From RGIG7213 sp045544195 (lineage in GTDB: Bacteria; Bacillota; Clostridia; Oscillospirales; CAG-272), in contig JAZPYO010000061.1 in NCBI GenBank assembly GCA_045544195.1, positions 1 to 57,757 on the forward strand: a stretch of DNA of 57,757 nucleotides, written 5' to 3'. How positions within the stretch are numbered: position 1 is the stretch's first letter; each line of letters starts with the position of its first letter. Positions 44,235 through 52,428 of the stretch are shown in pieces. The translations under genes and the position numbers were made by a program. The notes beneath the pieces are model-generated. The model was not told the DNA's origin and made no database searches. It was given only the letters and a program-made list of their open reading frames with translations.

Positions 44235-45028
44235 TAATCCCAGATTATTTTATTTTCGGAAAACGTTCCTTCGTACGTTCTTCCCGTAGTCCAGAAATAC
44301 GTTCCTTTACCGTGCATCATATTGTTTTTGAATTCGCCGATGTAGTATTCGCCGCTTTTCCAGATGTATTTTCCTTCACCCTGGCGGATGTCATTGACGA
44401 ATTGACCTTCATATATGTCGCCGTTGGCGTATTTGTATTCACCGTAGCCGTTTTTGCAGTCATCGGTAAATGAGCCTGTATAGCTGCTGCCGTCTGCCCA
44501 GACACAAGAGCCCTCGCCGTTTTTCTTGTCATCCTTGTAATTGCCGACATAAGTGCTGCCGTCTGCCCAGGTATATCTTCCGTAGCCGTTGCGTTTTCCG
44601 TTTTTAAACTCTCCGTCATAAACATCGCCCACGGATGATGAGTAGGTGTATATTCCCGTGCCTGTTATCTCATCGTTTACAAATTCGCCCTCATACGTTT
44701 CGCCGTTTGAGAACGTTATTTTTCCAATGCCGTTACGCATAAGGTTTTCCAATTCTCCGACATATACATCGCCGTTTGAATATGTTACGGTCTTTTTTGC
44801 AATGTCAACGTTGCCTGATATACCGTCAGGATAATATGCAACGCCGTCAAACGGTACACCGTTTGGATCTACCTTACCGTAGAACTTGATCTCCTCTTCG
44901 CCTATGCGGTACTTGACAATGCGGTATCCGGCAAAGTAGACGGCTGCGTATGCAATACCCGCTACGGCGATAGCTCCTGCAAGGATTATTGCTATCAGTC
45001 TTACGGTGCTGTTACGGAATATTGACAC
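44234..45028 (-). CDS. MORN-repeat protein with N-terminal membrane helix
   Basis: A 264-residue protein from GTG 45028. A single membrane helix (about residues 9-33, VRLIAIILAGAIAVAGIAYAAVYFA) is followed by seven full and one partial MORN repeat of the form YxGxFxNxxxNGxGxYxxxxG, for example YDGEFKNGKRNGYGRYTWADG split as YDGEFKNGK and NGYGRYTWADG. MORN repeats form an extended beta scaffold and can bind lipid or protein. The partner is unknown. Last gene of the serS unit, after the 162-residue membrane protein. Confidence 0.85.
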   Translation of the reverse strand: MSIFRNSTVRLIAIILAGAIAVAGIAYAAVYFAGYRIVKYRIGEEEIKFYGKVDPNGVPFDGVAYYPDGISGNVDIAKKTVTYSNGDVYVGELENLMRNGIGKITFSNGETYEGEFVNDEITGTGIYTYSSSVGDVYDGEFKNGKRNGYGRYTWADGSTYVGNYKDDKKNGEGSCVWADGSSYTGSFTDDCKNGYGEYKYANGDIYEGQFVNDIRQGEGKYIWKSGEYYIGEFKNNMMHGKGTYFWTTGRTYEGTFSENKIIWD

Positions 45029-45052
45029 GGTTTATTCACCGCCCTTTCTGTA

Positions 45053-45541
45053 TTACGATAGTCCAAAAAATGCATTGAATATTGCTATAATATCGGGAAT
45101 GAAAATAAGAGAAAGCACGGCAACGACCAGAAATGCAATGACAGTCAATACCAGCGTAAGAAGATTTGTGCCGTTTTTGCTGAATATATTTTCAGCCTCG
45201 TATATCAGCTCGGGCGGAATATAATAGCCCCGCTTCAATATTGCCTGTGACATCTTTAATTTGCTGTCATCTTCACAGGTGTATTTCACTACTCTTTTAT
45301 ACGTTCCGTTCTTTATAGCCAGACGGACAAATGGATTTTTGGCAAATTTCGTTTTCTCCAGCACTAAAGCAGTTTCGGGCGAATTTGCGCCTTCCTTTAT
45401 CAGAAATCTGACAAAAGCCCCCAAAATGTCCTTGAAGTATAATGACAGAGCCGCGCCGAGCACGACACCGCCGAATGCGCACCACACGATAGTGTCAACG
45501 GATTTTACGAATTCGGGAAAAACAAGAGTAAGGTAATTCAT
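45053..45541 (-). CDS. membrane protein of unknown function, two to three helices
   Basis: 162 residues. An N-terminal helix (TIVWCAFGGVVLGAALSLYF), an amphipathic stretch (ILGAFVRFLIKEGANSPE), a central soluble region (KNPFVRLAIKNGTYKRVVKYTCEDD, QAILKRGYYIPPELIYEAE) and a C-terminal helix pair (LLTLVLTVIAFLVVAVLSLIFI). Pattern suggests both ends in the membrane with a cytoplasmic loop. No family recognised. It starts after aaaggagc 9 bases downstream of serS, so it is co-transcribed. Confidence 0.75.
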   Translation of the reverse strand: MNYLTLVFPEFVKSVDTIVWCAFGGVVLGAALSLYFKDILGAFVRFLIKEGANSPETALVLEKTKFAKNPFVRLAIKNGTYKRVVKYTCEDDSKLKMSQAILKRGYYIPPELIYEAENIFSKNGTNLLTLVLTVIAFLVVAVLSLIFIPDIIAIFNAFFGLS

Positions 45542-45550
45542 TATGCTCCT

Positions 45551-46837
45551 TTATTTTGTGGGGATGAGCTTGTCCTTGCCGCCCATATAAGGACGGAGTG
45601 CTTCGGGAATGCTTACAGAGCCGTCCTCGTTGAGATTGTTTTCCAAAAATGCGATAAGCATTCTGGGAGGAGCAACAACTGTATTGTTAAGCGTGTGAGC
45701 AAAATATTTGCCGTTTTCGCCGTTTATTCTTATCTTGAGTCTGCGAGCCTGAGCATCACCGAGATTTGAGCATGAGCCTACCTCGAAATACTTCTTCTGT
45801 CTGGGACTCCATGCCTCAACGTCAAGGGATTTAACCTTAAGGTCTGCAAGGTCGCCCGAGCAGCATTCAAGAGTTCTTACGGGTATATCAAGCGTTCTGA
45901 ACAGATCTACAGTATTTTTCCACAGCTTATCGTACCATACAGGGCTGTCCTCAGGCTTACAGATAACTATCATCTCCTGCTTTTCAAACTGGTGTATACG
46001 GTATACGCCTCTTTCCTCGATTCCGTGAGCGCCCTTTTCCTTACGGAAGCAAGGAGAATAGCTCGTCAAAGCGTAAGGCAGCTTTGATTCGTCGATTATC
46101 GTATCGATGTATCTGCCTATCATGGAATGCTCGCTCGTTCCGATAAGATAAAGATCCTCGCCCTCGATCTTATACATCATAGCACTCATTTCATCAAAGC
46201 TCATAACGCCTGTAACAACGTCAGAACGGATCATGAAGGGCGGAATGCAGTAAGTGAAGCCGCGCTCTATCATAAAGTCACGGGCGTACGTGATAACAGC
46301 AGAATGCAAGCGGGCAATGTCGCCGCACAGATAATAAAATCCGTTTCCTGCAACTCTGCGGGCAGAATCGAGATCAATTCCGTCAAAACGCTCCATTATA
46401 TCGGCGTGATAAGGTATTTCAAAATCGGGAACGACGGGATCACCGAATTTTTCTATTTCAACATTGCAGCTGTCATCCTTGCCTATCGGCACATCGTCTG
46501 CTATGATATTGGGAATACGCATCATAATGTTCTTGAGCTTATCCGCGTATTCTGCTTCGAGCTTTTCAAGCTCAGCAAGACGGGCAGCGGCATCATTTAC
46601 CTTTGCCTTAAGCTCCTCAGCGCCTGCCTTGTCCCCTGATTTCATACATGCGCCTATCTGCTTTGAATACTTGTTTCTGTCTGCGCGCAGATCATCTGCT
46701 TCTTTTTGGTACGCGCGGCTCAGTCTGTCGATCTCGGCAGCCTCGTCAACCAATGAGAGCTTGTGATCCTGAAATTTCTTCTTTATATTTTCCTTTACAA
46801 GATCGGGATTTTCTCTTATCAATTTGATATCTATCAT
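45551..46837 (-). CDS. serS: seryl-tRNA synthetase
   Basis: Charges tRNA-Ser. From ATG 46837, preceded by cgaaaggaagg, the protein has 428 residues: an N-terminal coiled-coil arm that contacts the tRNA (about 30-105) and a class II core with GTSEHSMIGRY, the motif 2 block FRKEKGAHGIEERGVYRIHQFEK split as FRKEKGAH and GVYRIHQFEK, and NNTVVAPPRMLIAFLENN. The upstream 180 bases carry a weak promoter candidate (TTAACA 46955-46960, TATACT 46930-46935, long spacer) and no T-box element. Confidence 0.96.
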   Translation of the reverse strand: MIDIKLIRENPDLVKENIKKKFQDHKLSLVDEAAEIDRLSRAYQKEADDLRADRNKYSKQIGACMKSGDKAGAEELKAKVNDAAARLAELEKLEAEYADKLKNIMMRIPNIIADDVPIGKDDSCNVEIEKFGDPVVPDFEIPYHADIMERFDGIDLDSARRVAGNGFYYLCGDIARLHSAVITYARDFMIERGFTYCIPPFMIRSDVVTGVMSFDEMSAMMYKIEGEDLYLIGTSEHSMIGRYIDTIIDESKLPYALTSYSPCFRKEKGAHGIEERGVYRIHQFEKQEMIVICKPEDSPVWYDKLWKNTVDLFRTLDIPVRTLECCSGDLADLKVKSLDVEAWSPRQKKYFEVGSCSNLGDAQARRLKIRINGENGKYFAHTLNNTVVAPPRMLIAFLENNLNEDGSVSIPEALRPYMGGKDKLIPTK

Positions 46838-47016
46838 TTTTTCAAACCTTCCTTTCGGATATACACCGAAACACAATATATAGTATTTGTAGGCAAAAAC
46901 ACGCCTATCAAACTATAACTTGTCCAAGTAGTATAATATATAAAAGTATTTATATGTTAATGATTTTATTAACATTATTGAAATTTTATCGACAATTTAT
47001 CGTTTATCGATAAAAA

Positions 47017-47883
47017 TCAGAAATTAAATGCATCGTTTCCGAATATCTGCTTTATTAATTCTTCCAAATCCTCGGTATCTTCGTATGATATTTCCAAGAG
47101 CTTCTTTTTTCCGCTTTTTATGTTTATCCTTCTGCCTGAAAGATCAAACAAGTGCTTCGTTAAAGCCTTGTTGTATGTCAATGAGTTTTCGTCAATGTCA
47201 TCAGGGTCGATATTATATGAGGCGTTGATCTTCTTTACCAATGATTCTGTTGCCCTTACATTCAAGCCGAGATTGCATACCTTTTCGGCGGTTTTGAGCA
47301 TATCCTCGCGGTATTTAAGACTCATAAGAGCCTTTGCGTGACCGAGGGTTATCTTTTCCTCTGCAAGTAATTGCTGAAGTTCTTCGGGAAGCTCAAGAAC
47401 ACGAAGAACATTTGCGACAGTAGAACGTGATTTACCTATTCTCGTTGACATTTCCTCCTGCGTCATACCGTATTCATCCATAAGGGTGCGGTAGGCTCTT
47501 GCTTCTTCAATTACTGTAAGATCCTCGCGCTGAATGTTTTCTATTATTGCGACCTCTGCGGCAGCTTTTTCATCAAGCTCCATTACAATGGCAGGAATTT
47601 CGGAAAGGCCTGCCATTTTTGCGGCTCTGAATCTTCTTTCTCCCGCTATTATTTTATAAAATCCGTCCCCTGTAGATCTTACAGCTATCGGCTGTATAAC
47701 TCCGTGAGCGGCAATTGACTGTGAAAGCTCTATTAAGGCGCTTTCGTCAAAGCTTTTTCTCGGTTGCTCACGGTTAGGCTCTATATCGCTTATCCGAATA
47801 ACCGAAACACCCGAATTATTTTCGGTTGAGTTAGCTTCAAAAATCGCATCAAGACCTCTGCCCATTGCAGGTTTTTTAGCCAT
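47017..47883 (-). CDS. parB: chromosome partitioning protein ParB (Spo0J)
   Basis: A CTP-dependent clamp that loads at parS and helps load SMC. The 288 residues show EPNREQPRKSFDE, the CTP-binding GERRFRAAKMAG, the ENIQREDLTVIEEARAY arginine-rich region and a helix-turn-helix MTQEEMSTRIGKSRSTVANVLRVLE (TQEEMSTRIGKSRSTV part shown). A dimerisation domain ends the protein. It is separated from parA by 147 bases that carry the parS sites and a candidate promoter. Confidence 0.95.
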   Translation of the reverse strand: MAKKPAMGRGLDAIFEANSTENNSGVSVIRISDIEPNREQPRKSFDESALIELSQSIAAHGVIQPIAVRSTGDGFYKIIAGERRFRAAKMAGLSEIPAIVMELDEKAAAEVAIIENIQREDLTVIEEARAYRTLMDEYGMTQEEMSTRIGKSRSTVANVLRVLELPEELQQLLAEEKITLGHAKALMSLKYREDMLKTAEKVCNLGLNVRATESLVKKINASYNIDPDDIDENSLTYNKALTKHLFDLSGRRINIKSGKKKLLEISYEDTEDLEELIKQIFGNDAFNF

Positions 47884-47933
47884 ATATATTGTCCTCTCTT
47901 TATAATATTTTACCTTATTATTGTATCATAGAT

Positions 47934-47962
47934 TTATTATTTCAAATGAGTGTTAGTGTAAA
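47934..47962 (-). promoter_or_regulatory. candidate promoter for parB
   Basis: Minus-strand TTTACA (47957-47962), 17 bases, TAATAA (47934-47939). It would let parB be expressed separately from the rnf-parA transcript. Confidence 0.4.
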
Positions 47963-47983
47963 CATATTATTAAGATGAAAAAA

Positions 47984-47999
47984 TGTTCCACGTGGAACA
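47984..47999. promoter_or_regulatory. parS site (perfect)
   Basis: TGTTCCACGTGGAACA is the exact 16-bp bacterial parS palindrome recognised by ParB. It lies between parA and parB. Confidence 0.95.
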
Positions 48000-48012
48000 T
48001 TTCATAAGGAAT

Positions 48013-48028
48013 TGTTCTACGTGGAACA
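48013..48028. promoter_or_regulatory. parS site (one mismatch)
   Basis: TGTTCTACGTGGAACA differs from the consensus at one base. It lies 13 bases from the perfect site and 2 bases from the parA stop codon, so the two ParB sites sit side by side. Confidence 0.88.
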
Positions 48029-48030
48029 TT

Positions 48031-48792
48031 TTATATTCTTGTAAGTAATTCGTTTACAAGGTCACCGTACGCTTCGGTAGCCTTGCTTTTTCTGTCATAA
48101 TACTGTATCGGCTCGCCGTAACTCGGCGCTTCGGAAAGACGCACGCTTCTCGGTATCATCGTTTTGAACAGCTTGTCCGAATAATACTTCTTAAGCTCTC
48201 TTAAAACCTCCGCAGAAAGATTTAATCTTCCGTTATACATCGTAATAATTATTCCTGTAAGCTCCAAACGCTGATTAAAGCGCTTTTTGACCTCGCGGAT
48301 CGTTATCATAAGCTGCGTCAGACCCTCGAGTGAAAAATATTCGCAAAGCATAGGAACAGTCACACCGTCAGAGGCTACAAGGGCATTTATAGTCAAAAGT
48401 CCGAGCGAAGGCGGGCAGTCAATTATTATGTAATCATAACTATCTTTGATCTTGTCTATTGCGGTTTTAAATCTCGTTTCACGGTTTTCTGCGTCTACAA
48501 GCTCAAATTCTGCGCCTGCAAGCGTTATATTTGCAGGAATGATGCTGAGGTTATCAAATTTAGTTTTTATAACTGCGCTGTCTGCCTCACATCTCGCTAT
48601 CAATATATCGTAAACAGTAGTTTTTATCTGCTTTTTGTTAATTCCAAGACCGCTCGTTGAATTTCCCTGCGGGTCAAGGTCAACGATAAGAGTTTTTTTG
48701 CCCTTCAAGCCTAAAGCGGCGGCGATATTAATTGCAGATGTGCTTTTTCCCACTCCGCCCTTTTGATTTGCCAGAGCGATTATTTTACCCAT
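48031..48792 (-). CDS. parA: chromosome partitioning ATPase ParA (Soj)
   Basis: A deviant-Walker ATPase that positions ParB-bound origins and, in Bacillus, regulates DnaA. The 253 residues show KGGVGKSTSAINIAAALG at the start, VDLDPQGNSTSGLG, DYIIIDCPPSLGLLTINAL and the C-terminal PRSVRLSEAPSYGEPIQYYD. The start overlaps the last 8 bases of rnfB, so it is translationally coupled to the Rnf operon. Confidence 0.95.
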   Translation of the reverse strand: MGKIIALANQKGGVGKSTSAINIAAALGLKGKKTLIVDLDPQGNSTSGLGINKKQIKTTVYDILIARCEADSAVIKTKFDNLSIIPANITLAGAEFELVDAENRETRFKTAIDKIKDSYDYIIIDCPPSLGLLTINALVASDGVTVPMLCEYFSLEGLTQLMITIREVKKRFNQRLELTGIIITMYNGRLNLSAEVLRELKKYYSDKLFKTMIPRSVRLSEAPSYGEPIQYYDRKSKATEAYGDLVNELLTRI

Positions 48793-49600
48793 TTATAATA
48801 CCTCCGTGAATTCCCGTTTTAATTATCTTTTTCGGACACTTTTCAACGCACTTTCCGCAGTCTGTGCATTTATCGTAATCTATTTTTGCAACATTGTCAT
48901 TTACCGTTATCGCATTGAATTCGCACACCTTTTCACATAGCTTACAGCCAATGCACCCTACATCGCAGTAAGTTTTAGTCACCGCGCCCTTATCAAGCGA
49001 TGAACAGCCCACCCAATGAGGAGCTTCAAACGGAACTAATTTAATGATCTTTTTAGGACAGTGCTGCGCGCAAATACCGCAGCCTGTGCATTTTTCGTAA
49101 TCTACGGCTGCAACACCGTCAATAATATGGATCGCATCAAATTTGCAGTGCTTTACACAAGAACCAAGGCCGACACAACCGTTCGGACAAACTCTGTCGC
49201 CATAACCCATTCGAACTGTGGCGTTACAGTCAGCTTCGCCCTCATAAACGTATTTTTTTGCTGCTTTTCCGTTTACGCCTGAGCACATGACCTGGGCTCT
49301 CATTCTTACGGGACTTTCAGCTTCGATACCCATAATTTCGGCAATCTTCTTTGCGCATTTTTCACCGCCTACGGGGCAGGCATTAGGTTTTGCCTGACCT
49401 TCAACAATTTTATTTGCAAGGTCAGCGCAGCCGGAAAATCCGCATCCTCCGCAATTTGCACCGGGCAGACACTCCTGTATCTGTTCAACTCTTGGATCGG
49501 TCTTGACAAAAAACACTTTTGATGCAACAGCAAGCAGTATTCCGAAAATAATACCTAAGACTATAAAGCAAATAACAGCATATAATATTCCCATATTCAC
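48785..49600 (-). CDS. rnfB: Rnf complex subunit RnfB
   Basis: The iron-sulfur subunit that takes electrons from ferredoxin into the Rnf complex. The 271 residues have an N-terminal helix (about 5-28), a [4Fe-4S] site CLPGANCGGCGFSGC (about 42-58), and several ferredoxin-type clusters: CVGLGSCVKHC, CTGCGICAQHCPKK, CIGCKLCEKVC and CTDCGKCVEKCPKK. The Clostridia type has this many clusters. The stop overlaps parA. Confidence 0.93.
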   Translation of the reverse strand: MNMGILYAVICFIVLGIIFGILLAVASKVFFVKTDPRVEQIQECLPGANCGGCGFSGCADLANKIVEGQAKPNACPVGGEKCAKKIAEIMGIEAESPVRMRAQVMCSGVNGKAAKKYVYEGEADCNATVRMGYGDRVCPNGCVGLGSCVKHCKFDAIHIIDGVAAVDYEKCTGCGICAQHCPKKIIKLVPFEAPHWVGCSSLDKGAVTKTYCDVGCIGCKLCEKVCEFNAITVNDNVAKIDYDKCTDCGKCVEKCPKKIIKTGIHGGIING

Positions 49601-49610
49601 ACCGCCCTCC

Positions 49611-50189
49611 TTACAGACTTATTCCCGAAAATCCCGAAAAGACCATCGCTACAAGTCCTGCCGCAACGAGTGCTATCGGCATTCCCTGAAATGATTTCGG
49701 AACGCTTGAAAATCTCAGCTTTTCACGTATTCCCGCAAATATCAGAACCGCAACCATAAATCCAACGGCAGCTGAAAATCCAAAAACTACGGACTGCAAA
49801 AATGTATATCCGTTTGAAATACTAAGCAAAGCTGCACCGAGAACAGCACAGTTTGTTGTTATAAGCGGAAGAAAAATTCCCAGTGAAGAATATAATGCAG
49901 GAACATTTTTTTTCAAAAACATTTCGATAAATTGCACAAGAGATGCGATAACAAGGATAAATGCAACAGTCTGCAAATATTCAAGACCGAACGGCACAAG
50001 TAAATAGTGGTATACAGCCCATGTTGCCGCTGATGAAAGCGTCATAACGAAGATAACGGCAAAGCTCATACCAAGAGCCTTATCAGCCTTATCCGATACT
50101 CCTAAAAATGGGCAAATTCCCATAAATTTGATAAATATAAAGTTTTCCGTGAGTATCGCCGCGAGCATGATCATAAGTATTTCTGTCAT
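49611..50189 (-). CDS. rnfA: Rnf complex subunit RnfA
   Basis: A six-helix integral membrane subunit (192 residues) with the signature start ILAAILTENFIFIKFMGICPFLGVS and the second-half LIVxNC-like LITTNCAVLGAALL. RnfA and RnfE are inverted-topology paralogues that form the membrane core and bind a [2Fe-2S] centre through the paired Cys residues. It overlaps rnfE by four bases (ATGA). Confidence 0.93.
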   Translation of the reverse strand: MTEILMIMLAAILTENFIFIKFMGICPFLGVSDKADKALGMSFAVIFVMTLSSAATWAVYHYLLVPFGLEYLQTVAFILVIASLVQFIEMFLKKNVPALYSSLGIFLPLITTNCAVLGAALLSISNGYTFLQSVVFGFSAAVGFMVAVLIFAGIREKLRFSSVPKSFQGMPIALVAAGLVAMVFSGFSGISL

Positions 50190-50827
50190 TGTGATACCTC
50201 CGTTTCAGCGTTTTGCAGCTTAGTTTTGCTTTTTGCGGTACGGTTTTTGAGCTTCTGCACAAGCGCCATAAGCATACCGAGCGTAAGGAAAGCACCGGGA
50301 GCCATAACAAATATCGTTGCATGGAACTGCTCCGGAGTTATAGTGAATCCGAAAATTGAGCCTGAGCCGAGGAATTCTCTTATACAGCCGATTATAAACA
50401 AAGCGCCCGTAAAGCCGAGACCTGTTGCAAGACCGTCTACAAGTGAAAGCAATACGTTGTTTTTTGATGCGAAGGCCTCTGCTCTTGCCAGAATGATGCA
50501 GTTTACGACAATAAGCGGTATAAATATTCCGAGAGCATCATAAAGATCTACAAGATATGCCTTCATCAAAAGCTCTATTGCCGTCACCGCACCTGAAATT
50601 ATTACGATATACGATGCAATACGGACCTGTGAGGGTATTATCTTGCGCAAAAGAGAAATAATAACATTTGAAAGTATCAGAACTGCTGTTGCCGCAAGCC
50701 CCATACCGAGAGCATTTACAGCGCTTGTAGTAGTTGCAAGCGTCGGACACATACCGAGCGCTTGAATAAACGTTGGATTGTTGATTATTGCGGAATCCTT
50801 GAATTGAGAAATAATTTTTTTGATCAT
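50186..50827 (-). CDS. rnfE: Rnf complex subunit RnfE
   Basis: The RnfA paralogue, 213 residues and six helices, with NNPTFIQALGMCPTLATT and IPLIVVNCIILARAEAFAS, each carrying the conserved Cys. The C-terminal tail is hydrophilic and Lys-rich (LKNRTAKSKTK). The start codon shares one base with the rnfG stop. Confidence 0.93.
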   Translation of the reverse strand: MIKKIISQFKDSAIINNPTFIQALGMCPTLATTTSAVNALGMGLAATAVLILSNVIISLLRKIIPSQVRIASYIVIISGAVTAIELLMKAYLVDLYDALGIFIPLIVVNCIILARAEAFASKNNVLLSLVDGLATGLGFTGALFIIGCIREFLGSGSIFGFTITPEQFHATIFVMAPGAFLTLGMLMALVQKLKNRTAKSKTKLQNAETEVSQ

Positions 50828-51381
50828 TATTCAGCCTCCTTTACGGAAAGCTCGCCGTTGATTATGCTTTTTACGGTCTGAAGCGATATATCAACGCCTC
50901 TTTGAACAGCTTTTGAGGAAATAGTCGCTCCTGCAAGCGTGTCAGCCTTTTCACCGCTTTGCATACCTGTAAATGCGTTAAGATAGTCTGCTTTCGTTAT
51001 GTTCTGACCGAGTCCCGGAGTTTCGCTTGAAGCGCTTACGATAATGACTGATATGATCTTGCAATCTGTATTTATGCCTATCATCATATTTATACCGTCG
51101 CTTCCGTAGCCCTTTGTTGTAATATCCACTGCATATCCGATGACGGCATCGTTATCATTTATTCTGTACACCGAATTGATGCTTTCATCGGGCTTTTCAA
51201 ACTCAAGGTTGGATTTGGATGAATAAACGGGAAATATCTCGCTTAAAGCCTTTTCAATTTTTATTTCGGTATTTTTTGCTATCTGCTCTTCCGTTATAGA
51301 ATAGACTGCCGCAACGAGAAGAGAAATGCAGGCGCAAATAGCGGCAAGCACCGATACGATCCTTATGCTTTCCTTTATCAT
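50827..51381 (-). CDS. rnfG: Rnf complex subunit RnfG
   Basis: A 184-residue, single-helix anchored flavoprotein outside the membrane. N-terminal helix about residues 8-28. The flavin attachment motif LAGATISSKAVQRGV is present near the C terminus, with FMN expected on the Thr of (S/A)GAT. GYAVDITTKGYG and ASSETPGLGQNI complete the FMN-binding domain. Overlaps rnfD by four bases. Confidence 0.92.
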   Translation of the reverse strand: MIKESIRIVSVLAAICACISLLVAAVYSITEEQIAKNTEIKIEKALSEIFPVYSSKSNLEFEKPDESINSVYRINDNDAVIGYAVDITTKGYGSDGINMMIGINTDCKIISVIIVSASSETPGLGQNITKADYLNAFTGMQSGEKADTLAGATISSKAVQRGVDISLQTVKSIINGELSVKEAE

Positions 51382-52412
51382 TTTGATTTTTCTCCCTTCT
51401 TACTTTTGATCTTGCCGAAGGGACGTGGACGCGTGAGCTTGTCTATGTACCACACGAGAAGATTCATAATGAGTATTGCAAAGGAAACACCCTCATTAAA
51501 GCCGGCAAAAAATCTTATAAATACCGTTATAGCGCCGCATCCCACTCCGTATATCAGCTTTCCGCTTGAAGTCATAGGGCAGGTTGCATAATCGGTAGCC
51601 ATAAATATCGCGCCTAAGAACAGACCGCCTGAGCAGATCGAAAACATCATAAATGATGCGGCATCTGCTGTACGGGGAGCGAAAAGATATGTTAAAAGTG
51701 CAACTGTTCCGATAAACGATACGGGAATGTGCCATGTTATAACACGTCTTACAAGCAAGACTAAACCGCCGCACAGAAGCAAAAGGCACGAGACCTCACC
51801 AATACAGCCGCTCGTCTGACCGATGAATGACTGTATTATGTTTATATCAGGCGGAACTGTACCCGCTTTAAGACTTGCCATAGGAGTAGCTGAGGCAATT
51901 ACATCGGCGTTGCTGTTAAACAGTGAGATCTTGGATAAAGGCTCGGCAAACGTGCTCATCGGCTTTGAAAATGCAATGAATAAAAATACTCTTGCCGCAA
52001 GTGCGGGATTTAAAAAGTTTTTGCCTATTCCTCCAAAAAGCTGTTTGACTATAACAATAGCGAAAATAGAGCCTACCGCCGCTATCCACAGGGGTATCAG
52101 GGGTGAAAGATTGAAGCCGACAAGGATGCCCGTAACAACGGCTGAAAGATCGCTGACTGTAACCCTTTGCTTCATCAGCTTCTGATACAGAAATTCTGAT
52201 GCGACGCTTGCAAGCGTTGATACGGCAACTACGAGTAATGCTCTTATTCCGTACAGATAAATGCTCCATAAAAGAGCCGGAAGCATAGCGATTATTACCG
52301 TCAGCATAATACTGCGTGTATCAACTGAGCTTCTTATATGGGGAGAAGCGGATACCGTTAATAATTCAGGCATACGTTCTGCGGTTTTTTTATCAATATT
52401 CTGATTATCCAT
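51378..52412 (-). CDS. rnfD: Rnf complex subunit RnfD
   Basis: A ten-helix membrane flavoprotein of 344 residues. Beginning with soluble LLTVSASPHIRSSVDTRSIM, it has the covalent-flavin region around SATPMASLK, where the Thr would carry FMN, and later FMATDYATCPMTSSGKLIYG and FAGFNEGVSFAILIMNLL. A hydrophilic tail ends KIKSKKGEKSK. Starts 16 bases after rnfC. Confidence 0.92.
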   Translation of the reverse strand: MDNQNIDKKTAERMPELLTVSASPHIRSSVDTRSIMLTVIIAMLPALLWSIYLYGIRALLVVAVSTLASVASEFLYQKLMKQRVTVSDLSAVVTGILVGFNLSPLIPLWIAAVGSIFAIVIVKQLFGGIGKNFLNPALAARVFLFIAFSKPMSTFAEPLSKISLFNSNADVIASATPMASLKAGTVPPDINIIQSFIGQTSGCIGEVSCLLLLCGGLVLLVRRVITWHIPVSFIGTVALLTYLFAPRTADAASFMMFSICSGGLFLGAIFMATDYATCPMTSSGKLIYGVGCGAITVFIRFFAGFNEGVSFAILIMNLLVWYIDKLTRPRPFGKIKSKKGEKSK

Positions 52413-52428
52413 TGATTTGCCCTTTCCT

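Noticed and set aside
46838..47016. T-box leader ahead of serS
   Set aside because: No AGGGTGGNACCGCG-like antiterminator and no terminator hairpin in the gap.
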